In this document: piece after piece, positions 22,575-32,749 of the stretch
Layout of the letters: every line of letters begins with the position of its first letter
Position numbering within the stretch: position 1 is the stretch's first letter
Assembly: GCF_963678635.1 (NCBI RefSeq)
Contig: NC_087068.1
Span: 41,689,649 to 41,753,648, forward strand
Length of the DNA stretch: 64,000 nt
Direction: 5' to 3'
DNA from: Symsagittifera roscoffensis
Lineage: Eukaryota > Xenacoelomorpha > Acoela > Convolutidae
Notes under the pieces: generated by a model
Told to the model about the DNA's origin: nothing
Databases searched by the model: none
Seen by the model: only the letters and a program-made list of their open reading frames with translations
Made by a program: the position numbers and the translations under genes

Positions 22575-23693
22575 TTATATGTTTTTGTTTGGTAAATTTT
22601 GATCTTTCTTCATATATTGATAGAATGATTTGTTTGGTTCTCTATGTTTTTGAGGTTTGTTCTGGTTATCTTGTTGTTTTTGTCTACATTCAGAGATACT
22701 ATGTCCGTATCGTCGGCAATAATTACACCATTTTTTGAAAGATGGTTTGCCTTTAAAATTTGGGTGTTTTTCATAAATATTTAGTATTTCAGTGATTTTT
22801 TCAACTAGGTCTGTATCTGATTCCTGTATGTTATTGATATGTGTAGTGTTTGTTTCGATTCGATTAACATATTGTAGTTTTAGATTTTCTGTTTCTTCAA
22901 GTTTCATTGTGATTTCCGCTTGCTCTAGTTTGTCTACTAGTTTTCGAAAATCTAAATTGGGTTCTCGAATTGAGGAAGGATGAGATGCTCTCTTTTTTAT
23001 TGCTATTTTCCTTAATTGAGGTGTTAAGGTCATCATTAAAATTTCTGTCATTTTTGTGTTTTTATAGTCATGTGTATTTAATGAATATGCTTTTCGAACT
23101 AGTGTTTCGATAATTACTGCTAATTGTTTGATGGTTTCATTTGGTAATCTGCGAATTTCATTACATAAAACTCTTTGGTGTTGTTTATTTCTTTCGGAGT
23201 CAAACATTTTTGAAAATTCTTGTGTAAATCTTTTCCAATCTGATTTTATTTCTATAGGTAATACTGAAAACCATTTTTGGGCTGCGCCATCTAAGGTTGT
23301 TTGTATCAACGCTGTGCGTCGATGTATCCAATTTTGATGTAATGGTGTATTAATTGGTTCAGGTCCTATATTTAAAAGTAAATTTGCTGTTACTGCATTT
23401 AAATAATCTTCTACAGAATATTCAGGATCTGTTCCTGTGAAAACCATTAGTGGTTTACTTGATGTTATTGATGATCCACCCATAAGGTATGGTTTCATTG
23501 TCATTTGTAGTGATTCTGCGGCATTTGGCATTTGTGAAAAATTTGAAAGTTGATTCTTTGTTATTTCGTGTTGTTGAAGATAATATGGGAGTGGTATTTC
23601 GTTTTGCATTTGAGTTGGTTGGTACGAGTGTGTGATCGTTGGATTTTGTGGTTGAATTGGTTGAAAAGATTGTGTATTAGTTGGATTTTGCAT
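22575..23693 (-). CDS. gag: Gag capsid-nucleocapsid, copy 1
   Basis: 372 codons from the first ATG. Residues ~1-70 are Gln/Pro/Asn-rich. Residues ~75-230 match the retrotransposon Gag capsid pattern, with AAQKWFSVLP and the WKRFTQEFSKMF segment. A charged helical region follows, then a CCHC zinc knuckle CNYCRRYGHSISEC (C-X2-C-X4-H-X4-C). The frame continues upstream past an in-frame TAA near 23,753 to the small ORF ending at 23,868, so the ATG is probably not the original Gag start. It packages element RNA in virus-like particles. Confidence 0.88.
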   Translation of the reverse strand: MQNPTNTQSFQPIQPQNPTITHSYQPTQMQNEIPLPYYLQQHEITKNQLSNFSQMPNAAESLQMTMKPYLMGGSSITSSKPLMVFTGTDPEYSVEDYLNAVTANLLLNIGPEPINTPLHQNWIHRRTALIQTTLDGAAQKWFSVLPIEIKSDWKRFTQEFSKMFDSERNKQHQRVLCNEIRRLPNETIKQLAVIIETLVRKAYSLNTHDYKNTKMTEILMMTLTPQLRKIAIKKRASHPSSIREPNLDFRKLVDKLEQAEITMKLEETENLKLQYVNRIETNTTHINNIQESDTDLVEKITEILNIYEKHPNFKGKPSFKKWCNYCRRYGHSISECRQKQQDNQNKPQKHREPNKSFYQYMKKDQNLPNKNI

Positions 23694-23867
23694 TTGTATT
23701 GGTTGTTGATTTCGTGTTTCTGTTGGATTTTGAGAAAAAATTCTATTATATATTTAAGGTTTTTGTGCTCCTTGTCCGCGATATTCTTGGGTATACGGTG
23801 CAAAAATATCTGGTTGTAAATAATTGTCATCAGATGATAAGTAATCCGTATGATGAGGTGCTTGCTT

Positions 23868-24134
23868 TTAATTTTTATTTTGTTGAAAAAATGGGTAATT
23901 TTCACTGCGATCCTGTGGGGGATGTGAATTAGTTTGAAAATTTACTGAGTTGGCTGTTGTCATTGGGTTATTCCAATGATGAGAACTTATATGATTATTA
24001 TCAGGTTTTCGTGGGGGATAATTTGTTTTTGACGAATGTGCGTAGTTATAATTGTGTTCTGCAAAAGTGTTTCTTGTGAACTTTCTTCGTGTTTTTGACG
24101 GTATTGTCGTAGGTCTATATGTTTGATAATCCAT
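23868..24134 (-). pseudogene. Upstream Gag segment, copy 1
   Basis: 88 codons, Asn/His/Pro/Arg-rich, ending in TAA at 23,868. It is in the same frame as the Gag ORF that follows; only TAA stops at 23,868-23,870 and about 23,753-23,755 separate them. The frame is also open upstream to about 24,390 through a Thr-rich run. I read it as part of one long Gag precursor. Confidence 0.5.
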
Positions 24135-24393
24135 AAGTGAATATTTTGGAGCAACCGAAGGTTTAACGGTTGATTGTAAGGTTACTTGTGCCGTTGAAGT
24201 GTTTGTATTTTTTGGTGTTGTTAAATTTGGACGTATTGGTGAAATACTTTGTTGTGTAGTTGTTGTTGTTGTTTGGACGATTTCTTCATTTATGAAGTGT
24301 GATGGTGTTTGAATATCTTGTTGTGTAAGATTTCTAGTTCCATTAAGGTTTTCATTGTGTATGACGGTCGAATTTAAACTATTATTTCGTGTA

Positions 24394-25140
24394 TCAGGTA
24401 AAAAATATATTGTAGTTCAATGGTGTTGCATCAATGGTCAGTGGTACTACTCTTACATATTCTCTTTGATAAGATATTGTACTTATTGCTTGACTTGAGA
24501 TTGATTGTGGGATATTTATAAATGCATGATGAGACCATTCAGGGTCCCAAACGTAATCTGACTGTTCTGTGATGGCAGTATCATCGTTTGGATTTTGAGG
24601 TCTAAAATTTTTTCTTGCTTGTGAAATTAAGTCTATATTATGTGTAAAATAATCTAATATAAACCATGCCAAAATTTTTTGTAAATCATGTTTTGTGTGT
24701 TGTGAAACATCGTCTTTAGTGAAATTTTCTTTGATTATATGTAGAAAAGTTGAAAATAATGTAATTTTGTTTCGTACTTTTATATGTTTGGATGTCTCAG
24801 TTGGTGAGATACTTTGAATTTCTGTTTTTTCTAATATTGAAATATAGCTATATATTATTGCAAAGACTTCGTTAGTGAATATAGAATTTGCTCTTTGTGA
24901 GTTATGGTATTGTATGCTTTTAATATATTCTAAGAATACTTTTGAAAATTCTAATTCAAGATCGTCTGTTTGAATTACATATTTGCGATGATTCGGATTT
25001 GGTGTGCTGAATTCTATGGTGTAGATTCCGTATTGTTGTGTTAAATTACATATATCCTTCAGATAATGTTCAATAATTTGTCTTTTGATTTTTACATCTG
25101 GGAATTCTGCTTTGCATGGACTGATTCCGGGTTCAAACAA
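24394..25140 (-). CDS. N-terminal Gag-like ORF A, copy 1 (start lost)
   Basis: 248 codons from the first remaining ATG. The copy at 29,629 starts 39 codons earlier; here that ATG is ATT (about 25,255-25,257). The protein is helical, with Leu/Ile-rich amphipathic stretches, and resembles nothing I know; its position suggests a matrix-like Gag domain. The frame ends at TGA 24,394-24,396 just after a T6 run, one frame off the downstream Gag segment, in both copies. Confidence 0.6.
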   Translation of the reverse strand: MFEPGISPCKAEFPDVKIKRQIIEHYLKDICNLTQQYGIYTIEFSTPNPNHRKYVIQTDDLELEFSKVFLEYIKSIQYHNSQRANSIFTNEVFAIIYSYISILEKTEIQSISPTETSKHIKVRNKITLFSTFLHIIKENFTKDDVSQHTKHDLQKILAWFILDYFTHNIDLISQARKNFRPQNPNDDTAITEQSDYVWDPEWSHHAFINIPQSISSQAISTISYQREYVRVVPLTIDATPLNYNIFFT

Positions 25141-25234
25141 ATTTAGGAGTAAATTCTTGCAAAATATATGCTGCCCTTTATCATTGGGTGCATCTACGAG
25201 GAAGGGGTAAACTTCTTCGTCATCTGGACTTTCG

Positions 25235-25701
25235 TCACTTTGACTGTGGCTGTGGCTAATTTTTTCGTTTAATGACTGTTAATATAAAAGTATCGATGTG
25301 CCTAATTGGTTGATTCCAATTATACAAGTGTACTGGTTTGTGTTTATATTGTTTTTTTATTCTTCTTTTTCCTCTTTTTGATGAATTTGAAGTTGTTTCT
25401 GAGTCGGAAAAATATAATTGATCGTGGATAGGACATTTTTTGTCAATCGATTCTTTTAATTTATAGAGTTCATCTAAATTGCTGGCTTCTGATTCTGAAA
25501 ATGCGTTTCTATTTTTTGAAAATCTTTTTCGTGTGATTTGTCTTTGTTTGTTTATTATTTTTCTTTAATTGTTAGTCGTTTTGTTCTAATATTTCCAACT
25601 GTTTGTGTATGAGGTGTGATTACAAGATCGTATTTTTTGTTATCTATTTCGCAATTGTGTAAAACGATTGTTTGTTTATTTCCTAGATTTTTGAATGACA
25701 T
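25235..25701 (-). pseudogene. Leader ORF 0, copy 1 (broken)
   Basis: A frame that opens at ATG 25,699-25,701 in the leader and, if intact, would overlap the start of ORF A by about 20 bases. The product would be about 155 residues, strongly basic (Lys/Arg-rich centre), with an acidic Ser patch. This copy breaks about 40% of the way in by a one-base indel in an A run and meets TAA. Copy 2 is intact at this spot but broken at another, so each copy is defective in its own way. Function unknown. Confidence 0.45.
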
Positions 25702-25872
25702 AAGATTTAGGATGAGGGATGCAAAAAGTTGTTAGATGATGTCTACTTTTCTTAAACTGTTAGTCCTTACGATTTTTTGGTTAGCCTAACCTGGGTCTTT
25801 TTGTTCAGGGTTGGACAGAAAAGTATATCAATTCCGAAGAATGATTTTTTACTTTCTCGTGGCTAGTATAAG

Positions 25873-26256
25873 CTAAGGTGTTAACTTACTTAATTTACTT
25901 ATCTTAATTATGTTTGATTCTGCTCCTGAATCAATTAAAAAATCAATTTCAAGGTCTGGTGGTTGAAATTCCTTGTTTCTTGGGCTTTCTAAAAGAAATG
26001 GTATTGTCCAAATTTTTTCTTTGGGTTGTTTTTTTTGTATATTTTGGTAAATGTGATTCGTATTTAAGCTTTTTATTTTGTTATTTTCGTTGGGTTTACT
26101 TACCGTGTTAATTTCGTTTATGTCTTGTGCAGTTTGTGTAGAATTGATGGGTTCAATGTAATAATTGTGAAGAATTTCCAACTGATTTTCATATATGTGT
26201 GATGTAAAAGGTTGTTCATATATAATAGGTTCGTAGTCGTTTTCGACTGCTATCAT
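25873..26256 (-). pseudogene. Truncated protease, copy 2
   Basis: 127 codons. It matches the first ~118 residues of the protease ORF, including the DSGAES active site, then runs into leader sequence and stops. It lacks the second half of the fold and cannot be active as a monomer unit. Confidence 0.85.
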
Positions 26257-26946
26257 ATTGATGGAAATGGTATTTTCTGTATCACTTTCTGTGTCTGATG
26301 ATTCACAGTTTATTTGATTTAATTGTAGTTCGTTATTTCCTGTGTCATCAATTTCTGGGAGGTCTGATGTTGTTTCTTCATTTGATTGTACTTGACTAAA
26401 TTGTCTCTGATGTTTTGGTGTACTATCTCTGTGTCAATGTTTAGAATTATCATAATGGTTATTATTTCTATGTGGTGATTGAGAATAATTTCTATATCGA
26501 TTATTATAACTTGAATTTCGATTTTGTGAATTATTCCGTGATCTGTTTTGATAATTATTATTTGATCTGTGATAGTTTGATCTGTTATATGAGTTATTTC
26601 TTGATCGGTTGTTCGGGTAATTCTGATTTCGATTGTTCGAATAACTTCTATTTCTATTATGTGAATAGTTTCTGTTTCTGTTATATGATGAGTTTCGTGG
26701 TTGATTATTGGAATAGTGTTTTTTCCTTGGGTTTGATTGGGAACTGGATCTAGAAACAAATTGTGTTGCATTGGAATTTGATCTTGAATAGTTATTTCGA
26801 CTATTTGATCGATTATAATTATTTTGTGACTAATTCTGTGTATTTCTTCGTTCTGGTGATCTTCCTCTATAACTTGAGTTATATGGTGATTGATTCCTTG
26901 TGTAACTGGTGTCGTTCGGAAGTGGTTTTCCTGAACTGTTGTTACT
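26257..26946 (-). pseudogene. Ser/Asn/Arg-rich linker, copy 2
   Basis: Duplicate of 21,885-22,574 with the same TAG and TGA stops in the Gag-Pol frame. Nearly identical to copy 1. Confidence 0.6.
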
Positions 26947-28065
26947 TTATATGTTTTTGTTTGGTAAATTTTGATCTTTCTTCATATATTGATTGAATGA
27001 TTTGTTTGGTTCTCTATGTTTTTGAGGTTTGTTCTGGTTATCTTGTTGTTTTTGTCTACATGCAGAGATACTATGTCCGTATCGTCGGCAATAATTACAC
27101 CATTTTTTGAAAGATGGTTTGCCTTTAAAATTTGGGTGTTTTTCATAAATATTTAGTATTTCAGTGATTTTTTCAACTAGAATGTATCTGATTCCTGTAT
27201 GTTACTGATGTGCGTAGTGTTTGTTTCGATTCGATTAACATACTGTAGTTTTAGATTTTCTGTTTCTTCGAGTTTCATTGTGATTTCCGCTTGTTCTAGT
27301 TTGTCTACTAGTTTTCGAAAATCTAAATCTGGCTCTCGAATTGAGGAAGGATGAGATGCTCTCTTTTTTATTGCTATTTTCCTTAATTGAGGTGTTAAGG
27401 TCATCATTAAAATTTCTGTCGTTTTTGTTTTTTTTATAGTCATGTGAATTTAATGAATATGCTTTTCGAACTAGTGTTTCGATGCGTACTGCTAATTGTT
27501 TGATGGTTTCATTTGGTAATCTGCGAATTTCATTACATAAAACACTTTGGTGTTGTTTATTTCTTTCAGAGTCAAACATTTTTGAAAATTCTTGTGTAAA
27601 TCTTTTCCAATCTGATTTTATTTCTATAGGTAATACTGAAAACCATTTTTGGGCTGCGCCATCTAAGGTTGTTTGTATCAACGCTGTGCGTCGATGTATC
27701 CAATTTTGATGTAATGGTGTATTAATTGGTTCAGGTCCTATATTTAAAAGTAAATTTGCTGTTACTGCATTTAAATAATCTTCTACAGAATATTCAGGAT
27801 CTGTTCCTGTGAAAACCCTTAGTGGTTTATTTGATGTTATTGATGATCCACCCATAAGGTATGGATTCATTGTCATTTGTAGTGATTCTGCGGCATTTGG
27901 CATTTGTGAAAAATTTGAAAGTTGATTCTTTGTTATTTCGTGTTGTTGAAGATAATATGGGAGTGGTATTTCGTTTTGCATTTGAGTTGGTTGGTACGAG
28001 TGTGTGATCGTTGGATTTTGTGGTTGAATTGGTTGAAAAGATTGTGTATTAGTTGGATTTTGCAT
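26947..28065 (-). pseudogene. gag: Gag capsid-nucleocapsid, copy 2 (frameshifted)
   Basis: Duplicate of 22,575-23,693. A longer T run near 27,430 shifts the frame after about residue 210, and a small deletion near 27,180 shifts it again. The zinc knuckle is present, with one residue change before its last Cys. Not translatable as one Gag. Confidence 0.85.
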
Positions 28066-28239
28066 TTGTATTGGTTGTTGATTTCGTGTTTCTGTTGGAT
28101 TTTGAGAAAAAATTCTATTATATGTTTAAGGTTTTTGTGCTCCTTGTCCGCGATATTCTTGGGTATACGGTGCAAAAATATCTGGTTGTAAATAATTGTC
28201 ATCAGATGATAAGTAATCCGTATGATGAGGTGCTTGCTT

Positions 28240-28506
28240 TTAATTTTTATTTTGTTGAAAAAATGGGTAATTTTCACTGCGATCCTGTGGGGGATGTGAA
28301 TTAGTTTGAAAATTTACTGAGTTGGCTGTAGTCATTGGGTTATTCCAATGATGAGAACTTATATGATTATTATCAGGTTTTCGTGGGGGATAATTTGTTT
28401 TTGACGAATGTGCGTAGTTATAATTGTGTTCTGCAAAAGTGTTTCTTGTGAACTTTCTTCGTGTTTTTGACGGTATTGTCGTAGGTCTATATGTTTGATA
28501 ATCCAT
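28240..28506 (-). pseudogene. Upstream Gag segment, copy 2
   Basis: 88-codon duplicate of 23,868-24,134, identical at protein level, with the same TAA stop at its end and the same second TAA further on. Confidence 0.5.
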
Positions 28507-28921
28507 AAGTGAATATTTTGGAGCAACCGAAGGTTTAACGGTTGATTGTAAGGTTACTTGTGCCGTTGAAGTGTTTGTATTTTTTGGTGTTGTTAAATTT
28601 GGACGTATTGGTGAAATACTTTGTTGTGTAGTTGTTGTTGTTTGGACGATTTCTTCATTTATGAAGTTTGATGGTGTTTGAATATCTTATTGTGTAAGAT
28701 TTCTAGTTCCATTAAGGTTTTCATTGTGTATGACGGTCGAATTTAAACTATTATTTCGTGTATCAGGTAAAAAATATATTGTAGTTCAATGGTGTTGCAT
28801 CAATGGTCAGTGGTACTACTCTTACAAAATCTCTTTGATAAGATATTGTACTTATTGCTTGACTTGAGATTGATTGTGGGATATTTATAAATGCATGATG
28901 AGACCATTCAGGGTCCCAAAC

Positions 28922-29629
28922 TTAATCTGACTGTTCTGTGATGGCAGTATCATCGTTTGGATTTTGAGGTCTAAAATTTTTTCTTGCTTGTGAAATTAAG
29001 TCTTTATTATGTGTAAAATAATCTATTATAAACCATGCCAAAATTTTTTGTAAATCATGTTTTGTGTGTTGTGAAACATCGTCTTTAGTGAAATTTTCTT
29101 TGATTATATGTAGAAAAGTTGAAAATAATGTAATTTTATTTCGTACTTTTATATGTTTGGATGTCTCAGTTGGTGAGATACTTTGAATTTCTGTTTTTTC
29201 TAATATTGAAATATAGCTATATATTATTGCAAAGACTTCGTTAGTGAATATAGAATTTGCTCTTTGTGAGTTATGGTATTGTATGCTTTTAATATATTCT
29301 AAGAATACTTTTGAAAATTCTAATTCAAGATCGTCTGTTTGAATTACATATTTGCGATGATTCGGATTTGGTGTGCTGAATTCTATGGTGTAGATTCCGT
29401 ATTGTTGTGTTAAATTACATATATCCTTCAGATAATGTTCAATAATTTGTCTTTTGATTTTTACATCTGGGAATTCTGCTTTGCATGGACTGATTCCGGG
29501 TTCAAACAAATTTAGGAGTAAATTCTTGCAAAATATATGCAGCCCTTTATCATTGGGTGCATCTATGAGGAAGGGGTAAACTTCTTCGTCATCTGGACTT
29601 TCGTCACTTTGACTGTGGCTGTGGCTCAT
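28922..29629 (-). pseudogene. N-terminal Gag-like ORF A, copy 2 (nonsense mutation)
   Basis: 235 codons with the original ATG at 29,629, preceded by ORF 0 which overlaps it. The N-terminus is Ser/His/Asp/Glu-rich, then helical as in copy 1. A TAC-to-TAA change at 28,922-28,924 cuts it about 52 codons before the copy-1 end. So copy 1 lacks the start and copy 2 lacks the end. Confidence 0.65.
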
Positions 29630-30070
29630 TTTTTTGCTTAATGATTGTTAATATAAAACTATCGATGTGCCTAATTGGTTGATTCCAATTATACAAGTGT
29701 ACTGGTTTGTGTTTATATTGTTTTTTTATTCTTCTTTTTCCTCTTTTTGATGAATTTGAAGTTGTTTCTGAGTCGGAAAAATATAATTGATCGTGAATAG
29801 GACAATTTTTGTCAATCGATTCTTTTAATTTATAGAGTTTATTTAAATTGCTGGCTTCTGATTCTGAAAATGCGTTTCTATTTTTTGAAAATCTTTTTCG
29901 TGTGATTTGTCTTTGTTTGTTTATTATTTTTCTTTTAATTGTTAGTCGTTTTGTTCTAATATATCCAACTGTTTGTGTATGAGGTGTGATTACAAGATCG
30001 TATTTTTGTTATCTATTTCGCAATTGTGTAAAACGATTGTTTGTTTATTTCCTAGATTTTTGAATGACAT
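29604..30070 (-). pseudogene. Leader ORF 0, copy 2 (broken)
   Basis: Opens at ATG 30,068-30,070 and overlaps the ORF A start, ending at TGA 29,604-29,606. About 155 codons with a strongly basic centre and a Ser/Asp/Glu patch. A one-base loss in an A run early in the frame (about 30,007) breaks it; downstream the frame is clean to the end. Upstream accessory ORFs before gag are rare in gypsy elements. Confidence 0.45.
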
Positions 30071-30277
30071 AAGGTTTAGGATGAGGGATGCAAAAAGTTG
30101 TTAGATGATGTCTACTTTTCTTAAACTGTTAGTCCTTACGATTTTTTGGTTAGCCTAACCTGGGTCTTTTTGTTCAGGGTTGGACAAAAAAGTATATCGA
30201 TTCCGAAGAATGATTTTTTTTTATTTCTCGTGGCTAGTATAAGCTAAGGTGTTAACTTAATTAATCTTACTTAGGGG

Positions 30278-30520
30278 TAGTGATTGTGTTCAAGGGTTGG
30301 AGAATAGTAAATCGATCCACAAGGTTCAGGTATAATTAGAACGCGAGTAGTTCGTTTGATACTATTTTAAACTTACTAAGTCTAAGATTTATCCTGGGTC
30401 TGGTAAGAGGAGGGTTCAAGTGAAGGATGAATAACCGAAGTTCTTCACTGTTTATCCTAATTTGAATGGTTAGTTTTGTTGAAAAATTTCTATTAGTCTT
30501 GGGTTTTTTGGAAGGGTTGG
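30278..30520 (-). other. Leader / primer-binding region
   Basis: Between the duplication and the part of the LTR seen at both ends. The phrase GGGTTGGA followed by an A/T-rich stretch and ATCGA occurs at about 30,178, 30,293 and 30,513, like spaced iterons. A possible primer site is TGGATCGATTTAC (minus, near 30,305-30,319), but the LTR end there is not a clean CA, so the primer tRNA is not assigned. Confidence 0.4.
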
Positions 30521-31732
30521 ATAGTGAATCGACGTTTGAGGTCGTTAGACACTTGCTAAGTGGGTGGGGGAGAACAAAATTGTTCTTTTTGATCCAAGGA
30601 TTGGCCTTGATGATCAAGTTTTAAATTTAGTGAAATAGAAATTAGTTAGGATCCAAGGATAAGCCTTGATGATCTGATTTTAAAATTAAGTGAATTTAAG
30701 TTTTAAATGGTTTAAATTTATTTAAGAAAAAGATTTAGTTTTTTAATGATATTAGTGAGCTTATGATTGCTGTTATGTTTAGGTGATGAAGCTGGGACAA
30801 CAAATGATTTTATGATTACTAACAATTTATTGTCATTCTACTAATTTTTGTTTTTTTTTTCAATAAATATTTTCCAAACATGTTTTATATAAGACTGCAG
30901 AATTTAAGAAAACGATCTGAGATCTTTTTATCAATCGTTATTGTATATTAATAATTTTATTTAGCGCCTGTAATGATCATGAAGTTTTGACTTCAAAATT
31001 TTATGTTTGCAAATGAAAATCTAAATTCATTGCTAATAGGATTCTAAATATAAAAGTTTGTGTTGGCTTTTGCCGTACAATCATATAACTATATGGTAAG
31101 TTTCTACATTGTCGTATGTCGTTTCTTGTTCGAGGTCTTCTTGCGATTCCGGGTAGTTCTGCTATCGTTCGGAATATCGGCTCTGATCTATTGAGTCGTA
31201 GAGACATTTCGAATAAATTATCGTCGTATAACATTTTAAAAATGTTTTGTCTAAATTCTAATCTATTTTTTTGGTTGAATCTAAGCTGTTAAGGTCTATT
31301 CGAGACTTATGGTCGCACCAGATGAGTTAGGACCGATGTGGTTAACTCATAGAGTAATTTCGGATAGGGTACACCGTCTGCTCGTCACGCTATCTTATTT
31401 TCGGCCGGATAGATTCGTGCAACTTCTTAGTCTAATACCGATCCTAATCTTACTCTTATACTTACTAGTCTCAGGGTGTTTAACTAGTCTCTGCTAGGCT
31501 CAATAGATCTAGGGTATACTGGTTTGTTGCGGCTGCTGAAGTTCTCTCGGAGAGACAACTAATTTCTAAGTTAAATTCAAATCTCTCTGGTGCTGAAATT
31601 ACAAGTAATTTCAGCACTTACAAATAAGTGGGTTGTTAGTTAGATGGATCATGATTGGTTAATAATAAATACTTTACAGTGGTAAAATATCTAATTTATC
31701 CAATCATAAAATATAGTTTAGATCAGGTTCCA
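30521..31732 (-). repeat. 5' LTR of the giant element
   Basis: Matches 7,780-8,988 with about ten differences in 1.2 kb. In element direction it starts TGGAACC at 31,732. TATA-like TATAAGAG on the minus strand (plus 31,453-31,460) and an AATAAA-type signal near 30,955-30,962 would fit promoter and polyadenylation sites. The LTR may extend a little left of 30,521 since the other copy is cut by the N gap. Confidence 0.92.
31590..31617. promoter_or_regulatory. Perfect inverted repeat in 5' LTR
   Basis: Same 13-2-13 inverted repeat as at 8,846-8,873, about 120 bp into U3. Preservation in both LTRs is expected from recent insertion, so it proves nothing by itself about selection. Confidence 0.6.
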
Positions 31733-32749
31733 CCTGTTGCCAATTTAACTATCCAAAAGATCCTCTAAAAAACAACGATTGTATCATTGCTTTTTTTCTG
31801 GATTTCTCAGTAAACCGAAAAAAAATGTCAGCCAACGCACAAAATTGATGTCAAAAATACAAAAACAAAGTGATTACAGACAAGAAGGAAAATACTTATT
31901 CAAAAATGTCCATCCAGTACCTATTAACTGAAGACATTAAGTGTTTTGTTTATAGATTTTACAAGGCCCTTCCAATTGTCTCAAACAACTTAATGAATTT
32001 CACTATTCGCGAAAGATTGGTAGTGCGTATATTAACAATTATATACCATATTTAACTGTTGCGTTGCCAACATTGACTTTCGGGGTGTCTTATAGGCCTA
32101 TTGGTGCTAGATGTATTTAGTGAACCGTTTTTCAAAGTAAAAATTATCTGTCTCCTGAGGAATGAGCGACTCTTTCAAGAGAACACAGTCAATCATTTAA
32201 GCATACGCAGAAACTATGAGAAAAAGTTCTGCAGTCTTCCTGACATCGCGCGAAGTGTCACAATAGTTGAATTGTTCCACAACTATGTCAGCGTTTTGGT
32301 TGCGGCGAAGTTTCCCGACTATTGTTTTCATCATTACAACTCGTACCTAAGAAGGCGCGCAGACGCAAAAGCCGAAACGAGAACTAACTTTTTTTAAAAA
32401 GATTGATAGGTCAAATAATTAAAAGATTCCTCAATTGAAACTTTTGTTACAATTTGCTTGCTAAACATGCAATAAAGTAATTTAGAGTTTAGAAAACTGG
32501 TGTCATACCGTAACGTATGAGCTTTTCTAGAATCCGAACGGATTGGTTATATATCTAGCTAATTCTGACTAAAAGAAATTCTGACCATAATTCTCAATTC
32601 AACACCACCTGAGCGGTTGCGCTCACCAATCTGATATTTCTATATCAGTCAAAGCCATCTATTTGGTCTCTGACTAGCTGTATATAAAAGTAGATACATA
32701 ACGATAATTCATGCCAATCCCCCCACATTCGTCTCTCTTGGGAAAATTA
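31733..32749. other. Host flank right of the giant element
   Basis: Unique-looking AT-rich sequence. A 98-codon plus frame (32,101-32,397) opens without an ATG at its start and has no recognised domain or splice context; I do not call it a gene. Confidence 0.4.

Larger units (their letters stand above)
21534..25905 (-). repeat. Internal tandem duplication, unit 1
   Basis: 4,372-bp segment covering protease start, Gag ORFs, leader ORF 0 and part of the leader. Every landmark recurs 4,372 bp to the right. It is the pol-proximal copy, joined to the functional protease. Confidence 0.93.
25906..30277 (-). repeat. Internal tandem duplication, unit 2
   Basis: LTR-proximal copy of 21,534-25,905. 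It ends abruptly within protease, just past the DSGAES codons, where it abuts the leader end of unit 1 at 25,905/25,906. The two units differ by scattered substitutions and 1-3 base indels, at about the 1-2% level by eye. Confidence 0.93.
7780..31732 (-). mobile_element. Giant env-bearing Ty3/gypsy-type LTR retroelement
   Basis: Two direct LTR copies flank a minus-strand set of retroelement genes: basic leader ORF, Gag with zinc knuckle, aspartic protease, RT, RNase H, integrase, small membrane ORF, envelope-like glycoprotein and two accessory ORFs. The pol order PR-RT-RH-IN is that of the Ty3/gypsy (Metaviridae) group. At about 24 kb it is far longer than typical gypsy elements; 4.37 kb of this is an internal tandem duplication. 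The LTRs differ at only about 10 places over 1.2 kb by eye, implying recent insertion. Gag-pol is nevertheless broken by stops and indels, while the envelope frame is intact. A Tor-like or errantivirus-like lineage is my inference; phylogeny of RT would decide. Confidence 0.93.

Noticed and set aside
11454-23870. Nuclear genetic code in which TAA and TAG mean Gln
   Set aside because: The alpha2-delta gene ends with TAA and the 127-residue gene with TGA, each at the natural end of the protein, and env stops at TGA. A code change is not needed.
32101-32397. 98-codon plus frame right of the giant element
   Set aside because: No ATG at its start, no splice context and no known domain.
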